Positions 9,907-20,311 of a stretch of 64,000 bases of DNA are shown here, one piece after another; position 1 is the stretch's first letter; each line of letters starts with the position of its first letter. The notes beneath the pieces were generated by a model. The model was given only the letters and a program-made list of their open reading frames with translations. It was not told where the DNA came from and ran no database searches. The stretch covers positions 744,001 through 808,000 of the forward strand of contig NC_065406.1 of NCBI RefSeq assembly GCF_024362695.1, read 5' to 3'. The stretch is from Pectinophora gossypiella (taxonomy: Eukaryota; Arthropoda; Insecta; Lepidoptera; Gelechiidae). The translations under genes were made by a program, and so were the position numbers.

Positions 9907-10598
9907 GGTAACTCTAGAGAACCCTGATACCGACCCCGCCGGCGTGGTCGACGATTTCCCTCATTCAGCGCTTATCGCTATCGACCCACTCATCATCAAT
10001 TTAAGAGCCACGCTCTTGTCGGTGTAGCATTTTCCATTCCAGTCTATCAAAGGCCAATTCCTTGACTTCCCTATAAGACACGACGTTAACCTTTTCTTTA
10101 ATCTGTTCCATATAAGCTCTTCTTGGTCTTCCCTTCCTCTCTTTCCTTCTAGCTTTCCTTCTATGATGTTTTTAATAAATTTGTCGTGTCTTATTAGGTG
10201 TCCAATCATCTTGCCTCTTCTGTCCTCAATAATTCTCAGTATTTGTCTCTTTTCCCTTACTCTTACTAGCACTTCCTCATTTGTAACCCTTTCTGTCCAA
10301 CTTATTCTTTCCATCCTCCTCCAACACCATATTTCAAAGGCCTCGAGTCTCTCTCTGTCCTTCTGTGTCAGTGTCCAAGTTTCACATCCATAGAGGGCTA
10401 TACTCGACCCACTAGGGTCGATTAATTATTTCAAATATACTTCTTCTCACACGACGCCCTGAGACGAGGTTCGCGCCCAACTGGGCACCCTCAGGCCTGT
10501 TGTCTTAAATTTCGTACCGGGTGAGATTCCTCAGCGCTCCTCATTTGTCCGGCCAAGTAATTAGTGCCATCTGCGGCAAATCTACAATGAGTCACATA
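9907..10598 (+). mobile_element. jockey-type LINE tail split by a LINE-P insertion
   Basis: The jockey sequence runs to 9989 (RT C-terminus, GGCGTGGTCGACGATTTCCC) and resumes at 10405 with the repeated TCGACCCACT, ending at a short poly(A) near 10598. The 10-bp repeat TCGACCCACT (9980-9989 and 10405-10414) is the target duplication of the inserted LINE-P. Confidence 0.85.
9990..10404 (-). mobile_element. LINE-P 3' end (RTE-like endonuclease-RT)
   Basis: On the minus strand it encodes residues such as CWRRMERISWTERVTNEEVL, KMIGHLIRHDKFIKNI and IEGKLEGKRGR, with a one-base deletion near 10132 relative to the 41.0-kb copy, and ends in AAATTGATGATG. This is the C-terminal part of an RTE-like LINE, inserted in the jockey copy. 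Confidence 0.85.
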
Positions 10599-10885
10599 AA
10601 AAAGGTAACTCAAGAAACATAAGTACTTAATATTTATTTGAGTAACTAATAGAATACTTGCTAGGTCAAAGATACACGGAAATTATAAAATGCTAATCTA
10701 AAAATAGAAGCTAGTCTGAGATTATAAGAATCAATCTCATTTTCTTTTTTACTTAATTACAAATTAACTAACGTAACTAAAAGTTTATTGATAACGTGAA
10801 ACGGACAGTAATCACTTCGTTTTGATGTTTCGTAAAAAGAACGTTACCTACATATTAATGATATTTTTGACTAAGTTGTAAAATA

Positions 10886-11113
10886 AGGCCGGCCATAGGA
10901 TGGGTGACCACAAAAAAAAGTTTTCATCTCGAGCTCCTCCGTGCTTCGGAAGGCACGTTAAGCTGTTGGTCCCGGCTGCATTAGCTGTCGTTAATAACCA
11001 CCAATCCACATTGGGCCTGCGTGGTGGTTTAAGGCCCGATCTCCCTATCCATCCATAGGGACGGCCCGTGCCCCAGCAGTGGGGACGTTAATGGGCTAAT
11101 GATGATAATGATG
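10886..11113 (+). mobile_element. SINE-5S, truncated, with 13-bp target duplication
   Basis: Starts inside the 5S-like segment (GGCCATAGGATGGGTGACCA), continues through the shared central domain at 10938-10977 and the CCCCAGCAGTGGGGACGTTA tail, and ends with a GATGATAATGATG run. AAGTTGTAAAATA flanks it at 10873-10885 and 11114-11126. Confidence 0.85.
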
Positions 11114-11255
11114 AAGTTGTAAAATATCCTGTTGGTATTTTTAGTTATTTTTCTCATTTATTCTACACAGGACATCATAAAAACCCACTAGAGGGGGTAT
11201 AAAAGGGGTAACATATTCTAATTTGTTACTTATTCTTACTTATTTTCTTCCACAG

Positions 11256-11643
11256 ATTTCAAATAACAAACGTAGGAGGAGGCTCCAAGCGTCCAGCTGA
11301 GACCACTCCTCAGCACGTTGTGAAAAGACAATGTCTGAGCGAACCATCTACTTCAGCTCAACCACATACTTATAAAGAAACCACTGCTTCCATAGAAGAC
11401 AGAGACGTGGTTGTCTGCGCAACCTGCAAATTAACTGTAAAAAAAAACAACTTGACAGATCATATAAGGAGTATACGTCATAAACAAAATGTTATGCGGC
11501 TTCCTACTTATTTTACTAATTTGAATGTTATTAAAAAAGAATTTGGGAAAAGGATCCACAGTTTCAGAATTACGCCTTGTGCGGATACCGACGGTTTTGT
11601 CACATTTGAATTATTTTTAAAATCTGTAAAAAATTTTGATTGA
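11256..11643 (+). CDS. zinc-finger gene, exon 2 (polymerase-N-terminus-like)
   Basis: Second coding exon; with the split codon it supplies residues 86-214 and the TGA stop at 11641. KR-x10-KR at residues 97-110 looks like a bipartite nuclear localisation signal. Residues 140-161 form a zinc finger of C-x2-C-x11-H-x5-H spacing (C140, C143, H155, H161) ending HIRSIRHKQN. After it come NLNVIKKEFGKRIHSFRITP and a short C-terminal helix-like segment. A CCHH finger followed by a block of this kind is, as far as I recall, found at the N-terminus of type-B DNA polymerases of Maverick/adintovirus-like elements. No polymerase domain follows, so this would be an isolated or domesticated N-terminal piece. 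The family call is inference; gene structure is better supported than function. Confidence 0.65.
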
Positions 11644-11660
11644 TATGTAAATCTATGCCA

Positions 11661-11772
11661 GGGGGGTTAAAATGGCCACATCGAAGCAAAAAAACTTACT
11701 TTTATATGCGCAAATGTCAAATTTCAATATTGCTTTCTTAGATGAATTGCTTCATTTCCATTTTAACCCCCC
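11661..11772. mobile_element. MITE-3 in the 3' UTR of the zinc-finger gene
   Basis: Palindromic: GGGGGGTTAAAATGGCCACA at the left and CCATTTTAACCCCCC at the right. It starts 17 bases after the stop codon, so a transcript would carry a foldable hairpin. Related copies: 23727, 34292, 52133, 53930 and 56298. Confidence 0.85.
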
Positions 11773-11976
11773 GATATTAAAACAAAACAAAATCCAACAC
11801 AAAACAACCATACTATACACCTTTTCCTACCTCTTTGGGGGTACAGGTGTGATGCTGATTGTTATATGTCTTGCCAAAACTAAAAAAACATCATTTTTTT
11901 TATATAATATTAATATTATGGCAATGGGTCGCTTAGGAACACTTTGGATGTAGGAAAAACATCTATAGGGGCTAGT

Positions 11977-11982
11977 AATAAA
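11977..11982 (+). terminator. candidate poly(A) signal
   Basis: AATAAA about 335 bases after the stop of the zinc-finger gene; a second AATAAA lies near 12066. Either could be used. Confidence 0.35.
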
Positions 11983-12104
11983 ATTGTGACAGTAAAACCG
12001 TGTAAACTATTGTTTTGTTTATTAAAATTTGTACAACAAGTGTAAGGTGTAACAGTTTTTGAGAAAATAAATGTAATTAGCAAGTACTTACTGATTTTAA
12101 TTGT

Positions 12105-12420
12105 ATCATTCCACCTTGACCTATTTCAAAAACTAAATTAAAAAGATACTAAGTACCTAAGGTATTCGCGATTTACACATGCAGTATTTTTACGGGTTGT
12201 TTTGATGATTCAAAATAGGTCCGATAGTGCCTATCATTATGGGTTACTAAGAAATAATTCATGTAAAACATTTTGTTTTATTTTTCTTAAAACCCATAGG
12301 TAAATGTTAGATGTTTGAATAAAGCAAGACCGAACCTCCCTTCGTTCTCTAAAGCAAGAGATTCCGCCTTCTTTTTCTTTTCTTCATGATTACCAAAACG
12401 TCAAATTTGCTGTCAATACA
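12105..12420. other. unassigned intergenic stretch
   Basis: AT-rich, no repeats shared with the rest of the window and no credible coding frame. Confidence 0.4.
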
Positions 12421-13177
12421 CTATTATTGCCTGCGCGCCGTCACCACCGCCGCCCTACAAGGATGCGGCTACACGCGCACGCGCCGCATCCACGCAGCGC
12501 GAGCGCAACAACTACGGAGCCACGCTGCTCTGAATTCGGCGAGGGTTTGAACTGCTGTTGTGAGATGAAATTGAGACATTTTGTATGAGAAGTTATAATT
12601 GATAAGGTATACGTAGGTATTTACCTAATAAAAGAAAGGTGGCCATTACATGTCTGATTTAAGATAAACCGACTTAAACTACACTGTCGCCCATAGATTT
12701 GTTTTGAAGTAAGCCAAATCATAAAACGGCATATTTTTTGGTACCTTACTGAACAATTTATATCATAATTAAAACTATAATTTTATTTAAAATAATTTTT
12801 GATTCTAATAGCTCTAAAGGTGACCCTGCCCATCACAATTGAATGTGAACTTTAAACTGAAATGTAAAAACGTGCAGTAACAAAACTATAAAAGTCCCCC
12901 CTGCGCCAGAGCATCTAGGAGTCACGCGGTATGTAAGCGCGCGTCACGGACAGTGAAAGTGCCTCCGCTCCGCCGTAACTTCGTAACGACGTTATGTCAC
13001 CGCCCGCGCCTGCGCGCAGCCTTACTCAGTCGCACTCCGACTATGACGCCGCGCGCGCACTCCACACACCGACCTCAAATTTGAACCCCGAATTCGAAGT
13101 GATGTGTACAAAAAACTAAATTCAAAATTAACAAGAATGTGTGTGTAAACAATACATAAAAAAAATATATTTCCGCG
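12421..13177 (+). promoter_or_regulatory. promoter and 5' UTR region of the NRF-6-like gene
   Basis: GC- and CpG-rich islands at 12430-12520 and 12900-13070 stand out from the AT-rich surroundings and contain no repeats. TCAGT at 13026-13030 matches the arthropod initiator; no TATA box is obvious at the expected distance. A start there would give a 5' UTR of about 150 bases before the ATG at 13178. The exact start is inference. Confidence 0.5.
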
Positions 13178-13853
13178 ATGTCTCCCCTAGTGTTGATCTT
13201 GCTGAGTGCGATCCTAGTTAACAGTGCCGAACTACCTTCTAGTGAGCCAAAAGAAACCGCTAGGGAAGAAAAACTTAGGAGTGCTTTAATCGACGCCTTT
13301 CAAAACATTAAAAAAGCTTCGGCTAAAGGCGGATTCGACGATGAAAGTCCCTTAAATTCTGATTTGATAGGATCTCTAATAACCAATCCCGAACCGAAAC
13401 ACGATAAAATTAAACCTACGACGGAGGATTTCGATCTGTTCTCGGACGATGATGGACTCACATTTGCTGAAGCGTTCGACAACATTGAGCCGGAGCGTAA
13501 AGCTTCTAGCACTGAAAAGTCACATAACGTTCAACATATAGTTAAAACAACTACAAAAAATCCTACTGAAAAGACAACATCTAGGCCGAACAAAGATGGC
13601 ATTCTAAGTAGACTAAGCGATTCCATCGATTCGATACGTAACACTTTGAACGAAACGAGGTTGTCGCAGAAAAAGGAAGTAGTGGAAAATATGACGGAGA
13701 GTCTCGGCATTGAGAACATGCTGCGGGTGTTCGATGCCGAGATACTGGTGAAGCAGTGGACGGAGCTGCAGAAGGTGGTGGCTGGAGGATGCCGGGAGGA
13801 AATGCAGCAGTACGTCACCGGATTGATGAAGAAGGAGCTCTGGGCGTTGAAGA
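13178..13853 (+). CDS. nrf-6-like: NRF-6-like protein, coding exon 1
   Basis: Residues 1-225 plus one base of codon 226. The start is the first ATG after a GC-rich leader, and it opens a signal peptide (MSPLVLILLSAILVNSA, likely cut after Ala17). Residues 18-175 are acidic and low in complexity, with Asp/Glu and Thr/Lys clusters and N-x-T sequons (NET, NMT), as expected of an extracellular linker. From about residue 180 the NRF domain begins (MLRVFDAEILVKQW, Cys205 in AGGCREEMQQY, then ELWALK). The donor is AGA|GTAAGT; the frame runs on into the intron only to a stop at 13913, which is not the protein end. Nematode NRF-6 and insect relatives are multipass membrane proteins with a C-terminal acyltransferase-3 domain, linked in C. 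elegans to drug response and yolk transport. The role of this insect copy is unknown. Confidence 0.88.
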
Positions 13854-13911
13854 GTAAGTTGATAATATTTACCTCGTTAGAGTACTCCAGACCGACGAAC
13901 ATGTACTATGA

Positions 13912-14073
13912 TTAACTCAAACTCAAAAATATATTTATACCTTAGATAATATAGGTACAGTTTGATTTTTTGGTGAACATCTCATCCGCCTAAAACTAAC
14001 TGCAGCATCTCACAACTTGTATAGCCGAGGAAAACTAGCTGCAAGAAAAACCTTGGCACAGGGCCCTAGATGT
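13912..14073 (-). mobile_element. LINE-E tail
   Basis: ACTCAAACTCAAAAATATAT start, CGCCTAAAACTAACTGCAGC and CAGGGCCCTAGATGTTC end, as in 3034-3220. Confidence 0.75.
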
Positions 14074-14082
14074 TCATAAAAA

Positions 14083-14426
14083 ATACATACATCATACATA
14101 AACAGCCTATATACGTGCCACTGCTGGGCACAGGCCTCCTCTCAATCAACCGGAGGGGGTATGGAGCATACTCCACCACGCTGCTCCAATGCGGGTTGGT
14201 GGAGGTGTTTTTACGGCTAATAGCCGAGACCAACGGCTTAACGTGCCCTCCGAAGCACGAAATCATCTTACTTTTTCGGACAATCAGGTGATTCAAGCTT
14301 GAAAAGTCCTTACTAAACAAAGGACAGTCTCACAAAGTGATTTCGACAATGTCCTTATCGGGAATCGAACCCGGACCTTCAGATAGTGAGCCTAACGCTC
14401 TAACCACTACATCACGGAGGCTGTTA
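14083..14426 (-). mobile_element. SINE-A, full length
   Basis: Tail CAGCCTATATACGTGCCACT, central domain (GGCTTAACGTGCCCTCCGAA), and head with GGGAATCGAACCCGG and CTCTAACCACTACATCACGG. TCATAAAAA flanks it at 14074-14082 and 14427-14435. Confidence 0.85.
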
Positions 14427-14627
14427 TCATAAAAAGTAATGAATAATAATTTCAGTAAGTAATTTGATTGCCTAATATTGGTTCTCATGTTATTCCCATG
14501 ATTTCGATAAGGATGGAAGGTTCGAAAGTGGTGTGTGAGGACCGTTGTAATCGTCATATTGGTTACATCTGGCGTTAACTTCTGATGTAAGTACTTATGT
14601 TAAAACTCCAGTACTTAGTCAATACAT

Positions 14628-14735
14628 AACATAAGGTCGCGACTATATCCCATTGGGTAGTCACTGACACTCACCGGGCTTTCTGTCAGACCAACGTGAA
14701 GGTGGTGAGCTGACACAGACTGTAGACAAAGGCAC
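14628..14735 (+). repeat. Rep-I copy
   Basis: CGCGACTATATCCCATTGGG, ACTCACCGGGCTTTCTGTCA and GACCAACGTGAAGGTGGTGA. Shared with 26248, 39315(-), 40700(-), 49085 and 53325. Class unknown. Confidence 0.6.
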
Positions 14736-15099
14736 ATAATACTAATATGGACTCAGGTGCTGTGTTTAAACAGTTAATGAGCACACGGTTCCTTGTTTCA
14801 CTCGGCAAGTTTATTGCACAGCAGTAGTTGCACTGGCTGTTGGTATTTCGTCAGCTCAGAGGTGAAATGCGAATATATGGCTCATTGCACAAAGGCTCTC
14901 TAGACAGATCAACTATTTCACTAAAGGACCTGTTTAAGTTGTTTCCTAAGCAATAGTGAGATTTAAATCTCTTGTTAAAGTAATCTAAAACAAGTTGTGC
15001 TTTCCTACATTCTTTGTCAGACCTAAAGGTATTTTAAATAACATCGTAAGACACTACATCGCTACGAAAACAGAAATTTTAATCGTTGTTCAAAACACT

Positions 15100-15411
15100 A
15101 ACAGCCTCCGTGGTTTAGTGGTTAGAGCGTTAGGCTCACGATCTGGAGGTCCGGGTTTGATTCCCGATGGGGACATTGGCGAAATCACTTTGTGAGACTG
15201 TCCTTTGTTTGGTAAGGACTTTTCAGGCTTGAATCACCTGATTGTTCGAAAAAGTTATTTCAAAAAGTTCGGCTATTAGCCGTAAAAACACCTCCACCAA
15301 CCCGCATTGAAGCGCGTGGTGGAGTAAGCTCCATACCCCCACCGGTTGATTGAGGGGAGGCCTGTGCCCAGCAGTGGGACGTATATAGGCTGTTTATGTT
15401 ACGTATGTTAT
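15100..15411 (+). mobile_element. SINE-A with 12-bp target duplication
   Basis: Head with GTGGTTTAGTGGTTAGAGCG and GGGTTTGATTCCC. The central domain is largely deleted (AAAAGTTATTTCAAAAAGTT then TCGGCTATTAGCCG). Complete tail. GTTCAAAACACT at 15088-15099 and 15412-15423. Confidence 0.9.
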
Positions 15412-15527
15412 GTTCAAAACACTGTTATTGCTAATATCTTATGCCGCATCTTCACCATAAACGTTTGGTTTATCAAAAGCTATTCTATTAAGATTTTTGA
15501 ATCTGTATCTAGTATGATTGCCATATG

Positions 15528-15673
15528 TACAGTTATGAATAATATCATGTACCCACTTTAGAACCCTGTCGCACTATCATATTTGACATTTAATGAGAGT
15601 TACGGTTTAATTTGTCAAGAAAGTTAATGTGACATGGTATCAAAGTGTATACATATTAGTGCTCGTGACCGAA
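15528..15673. mobile_element. MITE-1 copy
   Basis: TACAGTTATGAATAATATCA to GTGCTCGTGACCGA. Element of about 145 bp with terminal inverted repeats TACRGTCAYGAGCA, flanked by TA as in Tc1/mariner-type elements. Confidence 0.75.
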
Positions 15674-16074
15674 CATTATCTTCATCTTACTTTTTATTAC
15701 TTTGTCATACTGGCATAAATCTTTAATAAAGCCTTACTTAAGTATATCTAATATATAGTGTTCTAAGTTACGGTATTCTTGGCTATAATCACTTCTTGAC
15801 ACACTTTCCTTCGTCTAAGTCGCATATTATAATAATTTTGTAGGTAGATATCTAAGTACTAGTTTTTGAATTCACATTCAATAGGTACATTTAAGTATTG
15901 ATGCTTCTTATTAACATTAATGTAAAATTAGAGTGACTACACACGAAATACGGTAGGTATATTCTAAAGAATGAATTTATTTCCGTCTAATATGAAGGCA
16001 AATCTACTAAAATATTTATGTTTCCTCTGATGGTAGCTCTCACCCGGTAAAAAAATTAAAACAACATAGGTACC

Positions 16075-16237
16075 TGAAGGGTTGTTTTAGATTTATGCCT
16101 AAAATTGACTTAAGTATGTTCCATAAATTTTATGCCTGCCGATTACCCGTCCGTTTCCTTTTCGGCGGATAAGAAAATGAAAGGTATAACTTAAAATAAA
16201 ATTAGATGGTGTCTACAGGAATTAACACCAGTATATA
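16075..16237 (+). mobile_element. MITE-5, right end
   Basis: AGGGTTGTTTTAGATTTATG, TGCCGATTACCCGTCC and AACTTAAAATAAAATTAGAT blocks, as at 34980-35130. Confidence 0.65.
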
Positions 16238-16242
16238 GTATA

Positions 16243-16512
16243 TCACTTCACTACATACTCGTAGTATAAGACAAAGTCGCTTTTTCTGTCCCTATATCCC
16301 TCTATGTACGTTTAAATCTTTAAAACTACGCAACGGATTTTGATGCGGTTTTTTTAATAGATAGAGTAATTCAAGAGGAAGGTTTATATGTATAATAACA
16401 TCCATTAAATAGTGGAAAAATACTGTTATTTTTTAGATTTTTATGTGATGTCGTAGATAATTTCATTTTTACCTCAGCATTGCACCCGAGCGAAGCTGGG
16501 ACGGGTCGCTAG
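16243..16512 (+). mobile_element. non-autonomous Helitron, second family
   Basis: Ends CCCGAGCGAAGCTGGGACGG then GTCGCTAG and T, a 3' hairpin plus CTAG. The 5' end is placed at TCACTTCACTACATACTCGT after A, with less certainty. Another copy of the 3' end is at 50619 (-). Confidence 0.6.
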
Positions 16513-16814
16513 TTGTTATTAAAGCGTAAAGATATTCAAAATAAACAAGTACCTTTTTATATCTTCTGTTCGGTGTACAAGTGAAATAAACACTACATGG
16601 CATTCAAAATGGTCTTACCTCTGTTACATGCTCTTACTTATGTAATAACAACTGGCCATAAATAATTAACTGTGTTATATAAAAGCTATTTTGGCGCCAT
16701 TTTATTTTAATAATTCACTGCAACCAGTACTTACTTAATAACATAAATAAAAATATTAGGATACAAACGAGTTGTCACAAGACACCTGGACTTGTACCTT
16801 CACATTCCATTATT

Positions 16815-16995
16815 ATACCATCATACAATACAATACAACACAATTTAATACAAATATACTTTATTGCACACAACATACAAAACAAGTTTTACACACATGG
16901 AAGAAAGATACACTTCAATCTGGCGGCCTTATTGTTAAGCAGCAATTTCTTCCAGACAACCAGTGGCAAGAAAACATTTATCACAATTTGGTGCG
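16815..16995 (-). mobile_element. LINE tail, minus strand
   Basis: CAATACAATACAACACAATT tail, AAATATACTTTATTGCACAC and TGGCGGCCTTATTG. Similar to 43735-43870 and, in its first part, to 44538-44640. Confidence 0.65.
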
Positions 16996-17427
16996 GGACG
17001 ATCATCATAATCATTAATATTCCATTGCGTATGGAATATTTGTAATTTGCGCATTCATATTTTTACGAGATTTATTCAACAAAAGATTTTACGCTTATGA
17101 AAAAAACATCTAAATGGAAATTATGATTCCATTTTCTTCATTGTACGGTTGCGAAATTGTTAATTTATTTCGGCAACTTTCTTAGTTGGTAAGTAAGTAC
17201 TACTAATTTAATTAGTAGGCTTTACAACACGTCAACTATTTAGAGATTTTGATCGTTATTTCTTCACATGGGTGGCTGTGTCTTGCAACATTACAAGATC
17301 ATATTTTAATTCAGATTTTATCTCTTTATCTCTGTGGAAATTACCTACTTACAGCTTTCGAACTTACTTAACATACTTAAGCATTTATAAATTATAATAT
17401 TAATAGTCTTGTAGCGTTTTCCATCTA

Positions 17428-17612
17428 AGACACGACGACATTTACTAAAATCATCACAGAAGGGAAGCTACAAGGAAAGAGTGGAAGGGGAAGACCAAGA
17501 AGAGCTCACATGGAACAGATTAAAGAGAAGGCGAACGTCGTGTCTTATAAGGAGGTGAAGGAGTTGGTCTTTGATAGACAAGAATGGCGAATGCTACACC
17601 GACAAGAGCGTA
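17428..17612 (+). mobile_element. LINE-P 3' fragment
   Basis: Frame with GKLQGKSGRGRPRRAHMEQI and KEKANVVSYKEVKELVFDR, ending ACACCGACAAGAGCGTAGCT. Diverged from the copies at 10.0 and 41.0 kb. Confidence 0.75.
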
Positions 17613-17644
17613 GCTCAGTGGCAAAGTGGGCTCTGCAGGACCTA

Positions 17645-17947
17645 GGAGCTCCGTAGGAAAGTCGTCGGGTTGGGATCACAATCCGGAGGTCCTGAGTTCG
17701 TAACACGGTGAGATCGTATCACAAAAATCACATTTATGATCCCTAGTTTGGTTAGAACATTGCAGGTTGATCACCAGATTGTCCGAAAGTAAGATGATCC
17801 GTGCTTTGGAGGGCTCATTAAGCAGTCGATCCCGGTAAGTAGACGCTACATGACATGTCAGGGGCCTTTGGTGGCTCAATAGTAACCCTGACACCAGGGT
17901 TGATGAGGTCAGTCATTAATCTCACAACCCACAACAGAGGAGGAAGA
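17645..17947 (+). mobile_element. SINE-B, decayed head
   Basis: ATCCGGAGGTCCTGAGTTCG head remnant, GATCCCTAGTTTGGTTAGAA, central domain from 17800, and the tail ACACCAGGGTTGATGAGG. Confidence 0.75.
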
Positions 17948-18028
17948 TAGAATAATTATAATAAGCATACCATTTCCAAATAAGAAATATTGCTTTAAAG
18001 ATTATTTGATGTAGGTACACACATACAT

Positions 18029-18226
18029 ACAGGATGTTAGTGTAATCGTAACGAATACTGATGGGGATGATTCAGACCATGATTCTGAGTTAATATCAAG
18101 TGGAATTTGTCGACGCATTTTTCAATTCTATACTTTTCCTATGGAAAATTTTACTTGATTTTAACACAGAATAATAAGCTGAATCATCCTTCTCAGTATT
18201 CGTTACGATGTCACTAACACCCTGTA
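18029..18226. mobile_element. MITE-2 copy
   Basis: ACAGGATGTTAGTGTAATCG at the left and CACTAACACCCTGTA at the right; both halves carry inverted TCTGAGTTAATATCAAGTGG. Confidence 0.8.
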
Positions 18227-18589
18227 TATTTACCAATATTTATATTCTCTTATAGATGTTGAAATTGCCAATTATTAAAATTGTTAACACAATTTAGCCC
18301 ACATAGGAATGGTAGTTGCAAGACAGTAAGTAGAATTATTATAACTTTTTTATAAATACCTTTCTAAATGAAATCGTGTTAAGGTTAATATTATTAAAAT
18401 ATAACCTCAATTTTAGACATTTTAAATTGATCAATAATTATTATTTTTTTAAAACAAAGTGATTCAATTAACTTTATGTACTTAGATGATAAATTAACTG
18501 ACTGAAACTGCATGATAATGTTTTACAACATATAAAAAAATATATATTTGTGCGTTGCGCGTTGAATTCTTTTTCTTTACATTTTTACA

Positions 18590-18830
18590 AGCTATAGTCA
18601 AATGAGATACTTTTTATTAAACGTCAAAACGAAAATTCTCCACTGAATGTGTATGGAAATACTGTCCTAGTGACGTCATCAATAAAAGTGGTCAACGGTC
18701 GTACTCATTGTTTTCTCAATTCGCAATTAATATTCGAAAATAATCCGAGAAGAAAATTGAGATTGATTTTTATCGTCTTAGACTAGCTTCTATTTCTAGA
18801 TTGGCATTTTATAATTTCTCTTTGACCTAA
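18590..18830 (-). repeat. Rep-F, diverged copy
   Basis: TATAGTCAAATGAGATACTT, TATTAAACGTCAAAACG and TGACGTCA at 18671-18678. The remainder aligns only loosely. Confidence 0.5.
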
Positions 18831-18839
18831 TGAAATGTC

Positions 18840-19255
18840 ATATTAACTCATGTACTTATATTTAATCGCAATTTATAGCTTAGTTTCAAAATCTTGTCCT
18901 ATAAATCTCCACATGGCAAGTAACTTTATACTATACGGATGCGAATACGCATATCTTCTCGCTTATGAATCCATAAAATAATAAAACAGTTTTATTTACT
19001 CTGTGAATACTTCCGCACGTCGTTAGCACTACTAATTGTACCGGGGTGAGCAGAGTACAAATCGGCATAGTTTTAGAGTCGTAAGACGGAAATGATGAAC
19101 GCGATATAGTTTATCGGTTAAAATGCTATAGGCTCATTTGGTCATTAGCTATTTAGCCACGTGTGCGGCGAGTGATTCTAGTTAGCCACCGGTCAGTGGC
19201 CCGTTTGCTCCGATACTCAATATCATCAGGTGATTTCATATTACATCACGCTGTA
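18840..19255. other. unassigned intronic stretch
   Basis: No repeat recognised and no protein-like frame. Moderately GC-rich around 19140-19200. Confidence 0.35.
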
Positions 19256-19269
19256 CCCCCGAAGAGGTG

Positions 19270-19421
19270 CCCTGAGCCGAGGTTCGCGCCCAACTGGGCA
19301 CCCTCAGGCCTGTTGTCTTAAACGTTGTATCGGGTGAGAGCCTTCAGCGCTCCCCATTTGTCCGGCCAAGTAGTTAATGCCATCTGCGGCAAATCTACAA
19401 TAAGTCACGTCAAAAAAAAAC
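19270..19421 (+). mobile_element. jockey-type LINE tail with 14-bp target duplication
   Basis: 152 bp of 3' UTR only, ending in AAGTCACGTC and nine A. CCCCCGAAGAGGTG flanks it at 19256-19269 and 19422-19435. Confidence 0.92.
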
Positions 19422-19647
19422 CCCCCGAAGAGGTGACCAGAGGTGTACAGGACACACACCTACTCCTCGCCAGCGAAGTTTAAGTCCAATGTAATGGACG
19501 GCGAGCTATTGCCATTAGCCGGGCACGAATCCTGGAAACCACCAGATATTAGTTATCTATGATTTAAAGAAAATTTGAATTCAAACCTACAAAGTCGATA
19601 TCAGTAGTTTAGCCGGGATTCGAACTAGTAACATTACCATCAGAGGT

Positions 19648-20039
19648 TTCGACCTCTGTGGTTCAGTGGTTGAGCGTTGTGCTCACCATCCGGAGGTCCC
19701 GGGTTCGAATCCCGGTGGGGACAAATCACAAAAATCACTACTGGTTGGTACTTACTGATGTAAGTAATAACCGGGACCGACAAATCACAAAAATCACTTT
19801 GTGATCCCTAGTTTGGTTAGGACATTACAGGCTGATCACCTGATTGTCCAAAAAGCAAAAAGATCCGTGCTTCGGAAGGCACGTTAAGCCGTTGGTCCCG
19901 GTTATTACTTACTGATGTAAGTACGTAGTCGTTACATGAGTCATGTCAGGGGCCTATGGCGGCTCAGTAATAACCCTGACACCAGGGTTGATGGGGTTGG
20001 TAATTCACCTCACAATCCACACGATAGAAGAAGAAGAAG
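19648..20039 (+). mobile_element. SINE-B with 12-bp target duplication
   Basis: Clear head (GGTTCAGTGGTTGAGCG and CCCGGGTTCGAATCCCGGTG), central domain near 19868 and a (GAA)n tail. ACCATCAGAGGT flanks it at 19636-19647 and 20040-20051. Internally GACAAATCACAAAAATCAC is duplicated (from 19721 and again from 19779). Confidence 0.92.
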
Positions 20040-20311
20040 ACCATCAGAGGTAATTCCAATAACCACTTTAAACGTCTTGTGCAAGTAAACAAACGATCTA
20101 TAGCGACCCGGATTTGGGGACGTATTACGCAACTCGGTCGGCCTGCCACACTTTTATTTTCGTCGACACCTCTCTTAACCGACTTTTCTACGTAACGAGC
20201 CGTTTTTATTCATTTTGACAAACTGACACACATTCTGTGAAATGATCTGATACTACATAATACTTAGTTACTCACGCATGACAAAATTATTTAATGGTAT
20301 AGTCGTGCTGA

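Larger units (their letters stand above)
9848..11255 (+). other. intron of the zinc-finger gene, TE-loaded
   Basis: 1408-bp intron with GTAAGT donor and a TTTTCTTCCACAG acceptor. It holds a jockey tail that was itself split by a LINE-P copy, and a SINE-5S copy. All insertions avoid the splice sites, which is compatible with selection on the gene but does not prove it. Confidence 0.6.

Noticed and set aside
13300..13902. Minus-strand open frames of 70 and 123 codons under NRF exon 1
   Set aside because: They are shadows of the coding strand and show no domain or promoter signals.
13854..13915. Extension of NRF exon 1 reading frame to the stop at 13913
   Set aside because: It begins at a consensus GTAAGT donor, and the spliced continuation at 52450 restores the conserved domain; the extension is intron.
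19648..19722. tRNA-like structure with good A-box and B-box
   Set aside because: It is the head of SINE-B, bounded by target duplications and lacking a matched acceptor stem; the same holds for heads near 5340, 15105, 44763 and 59290.
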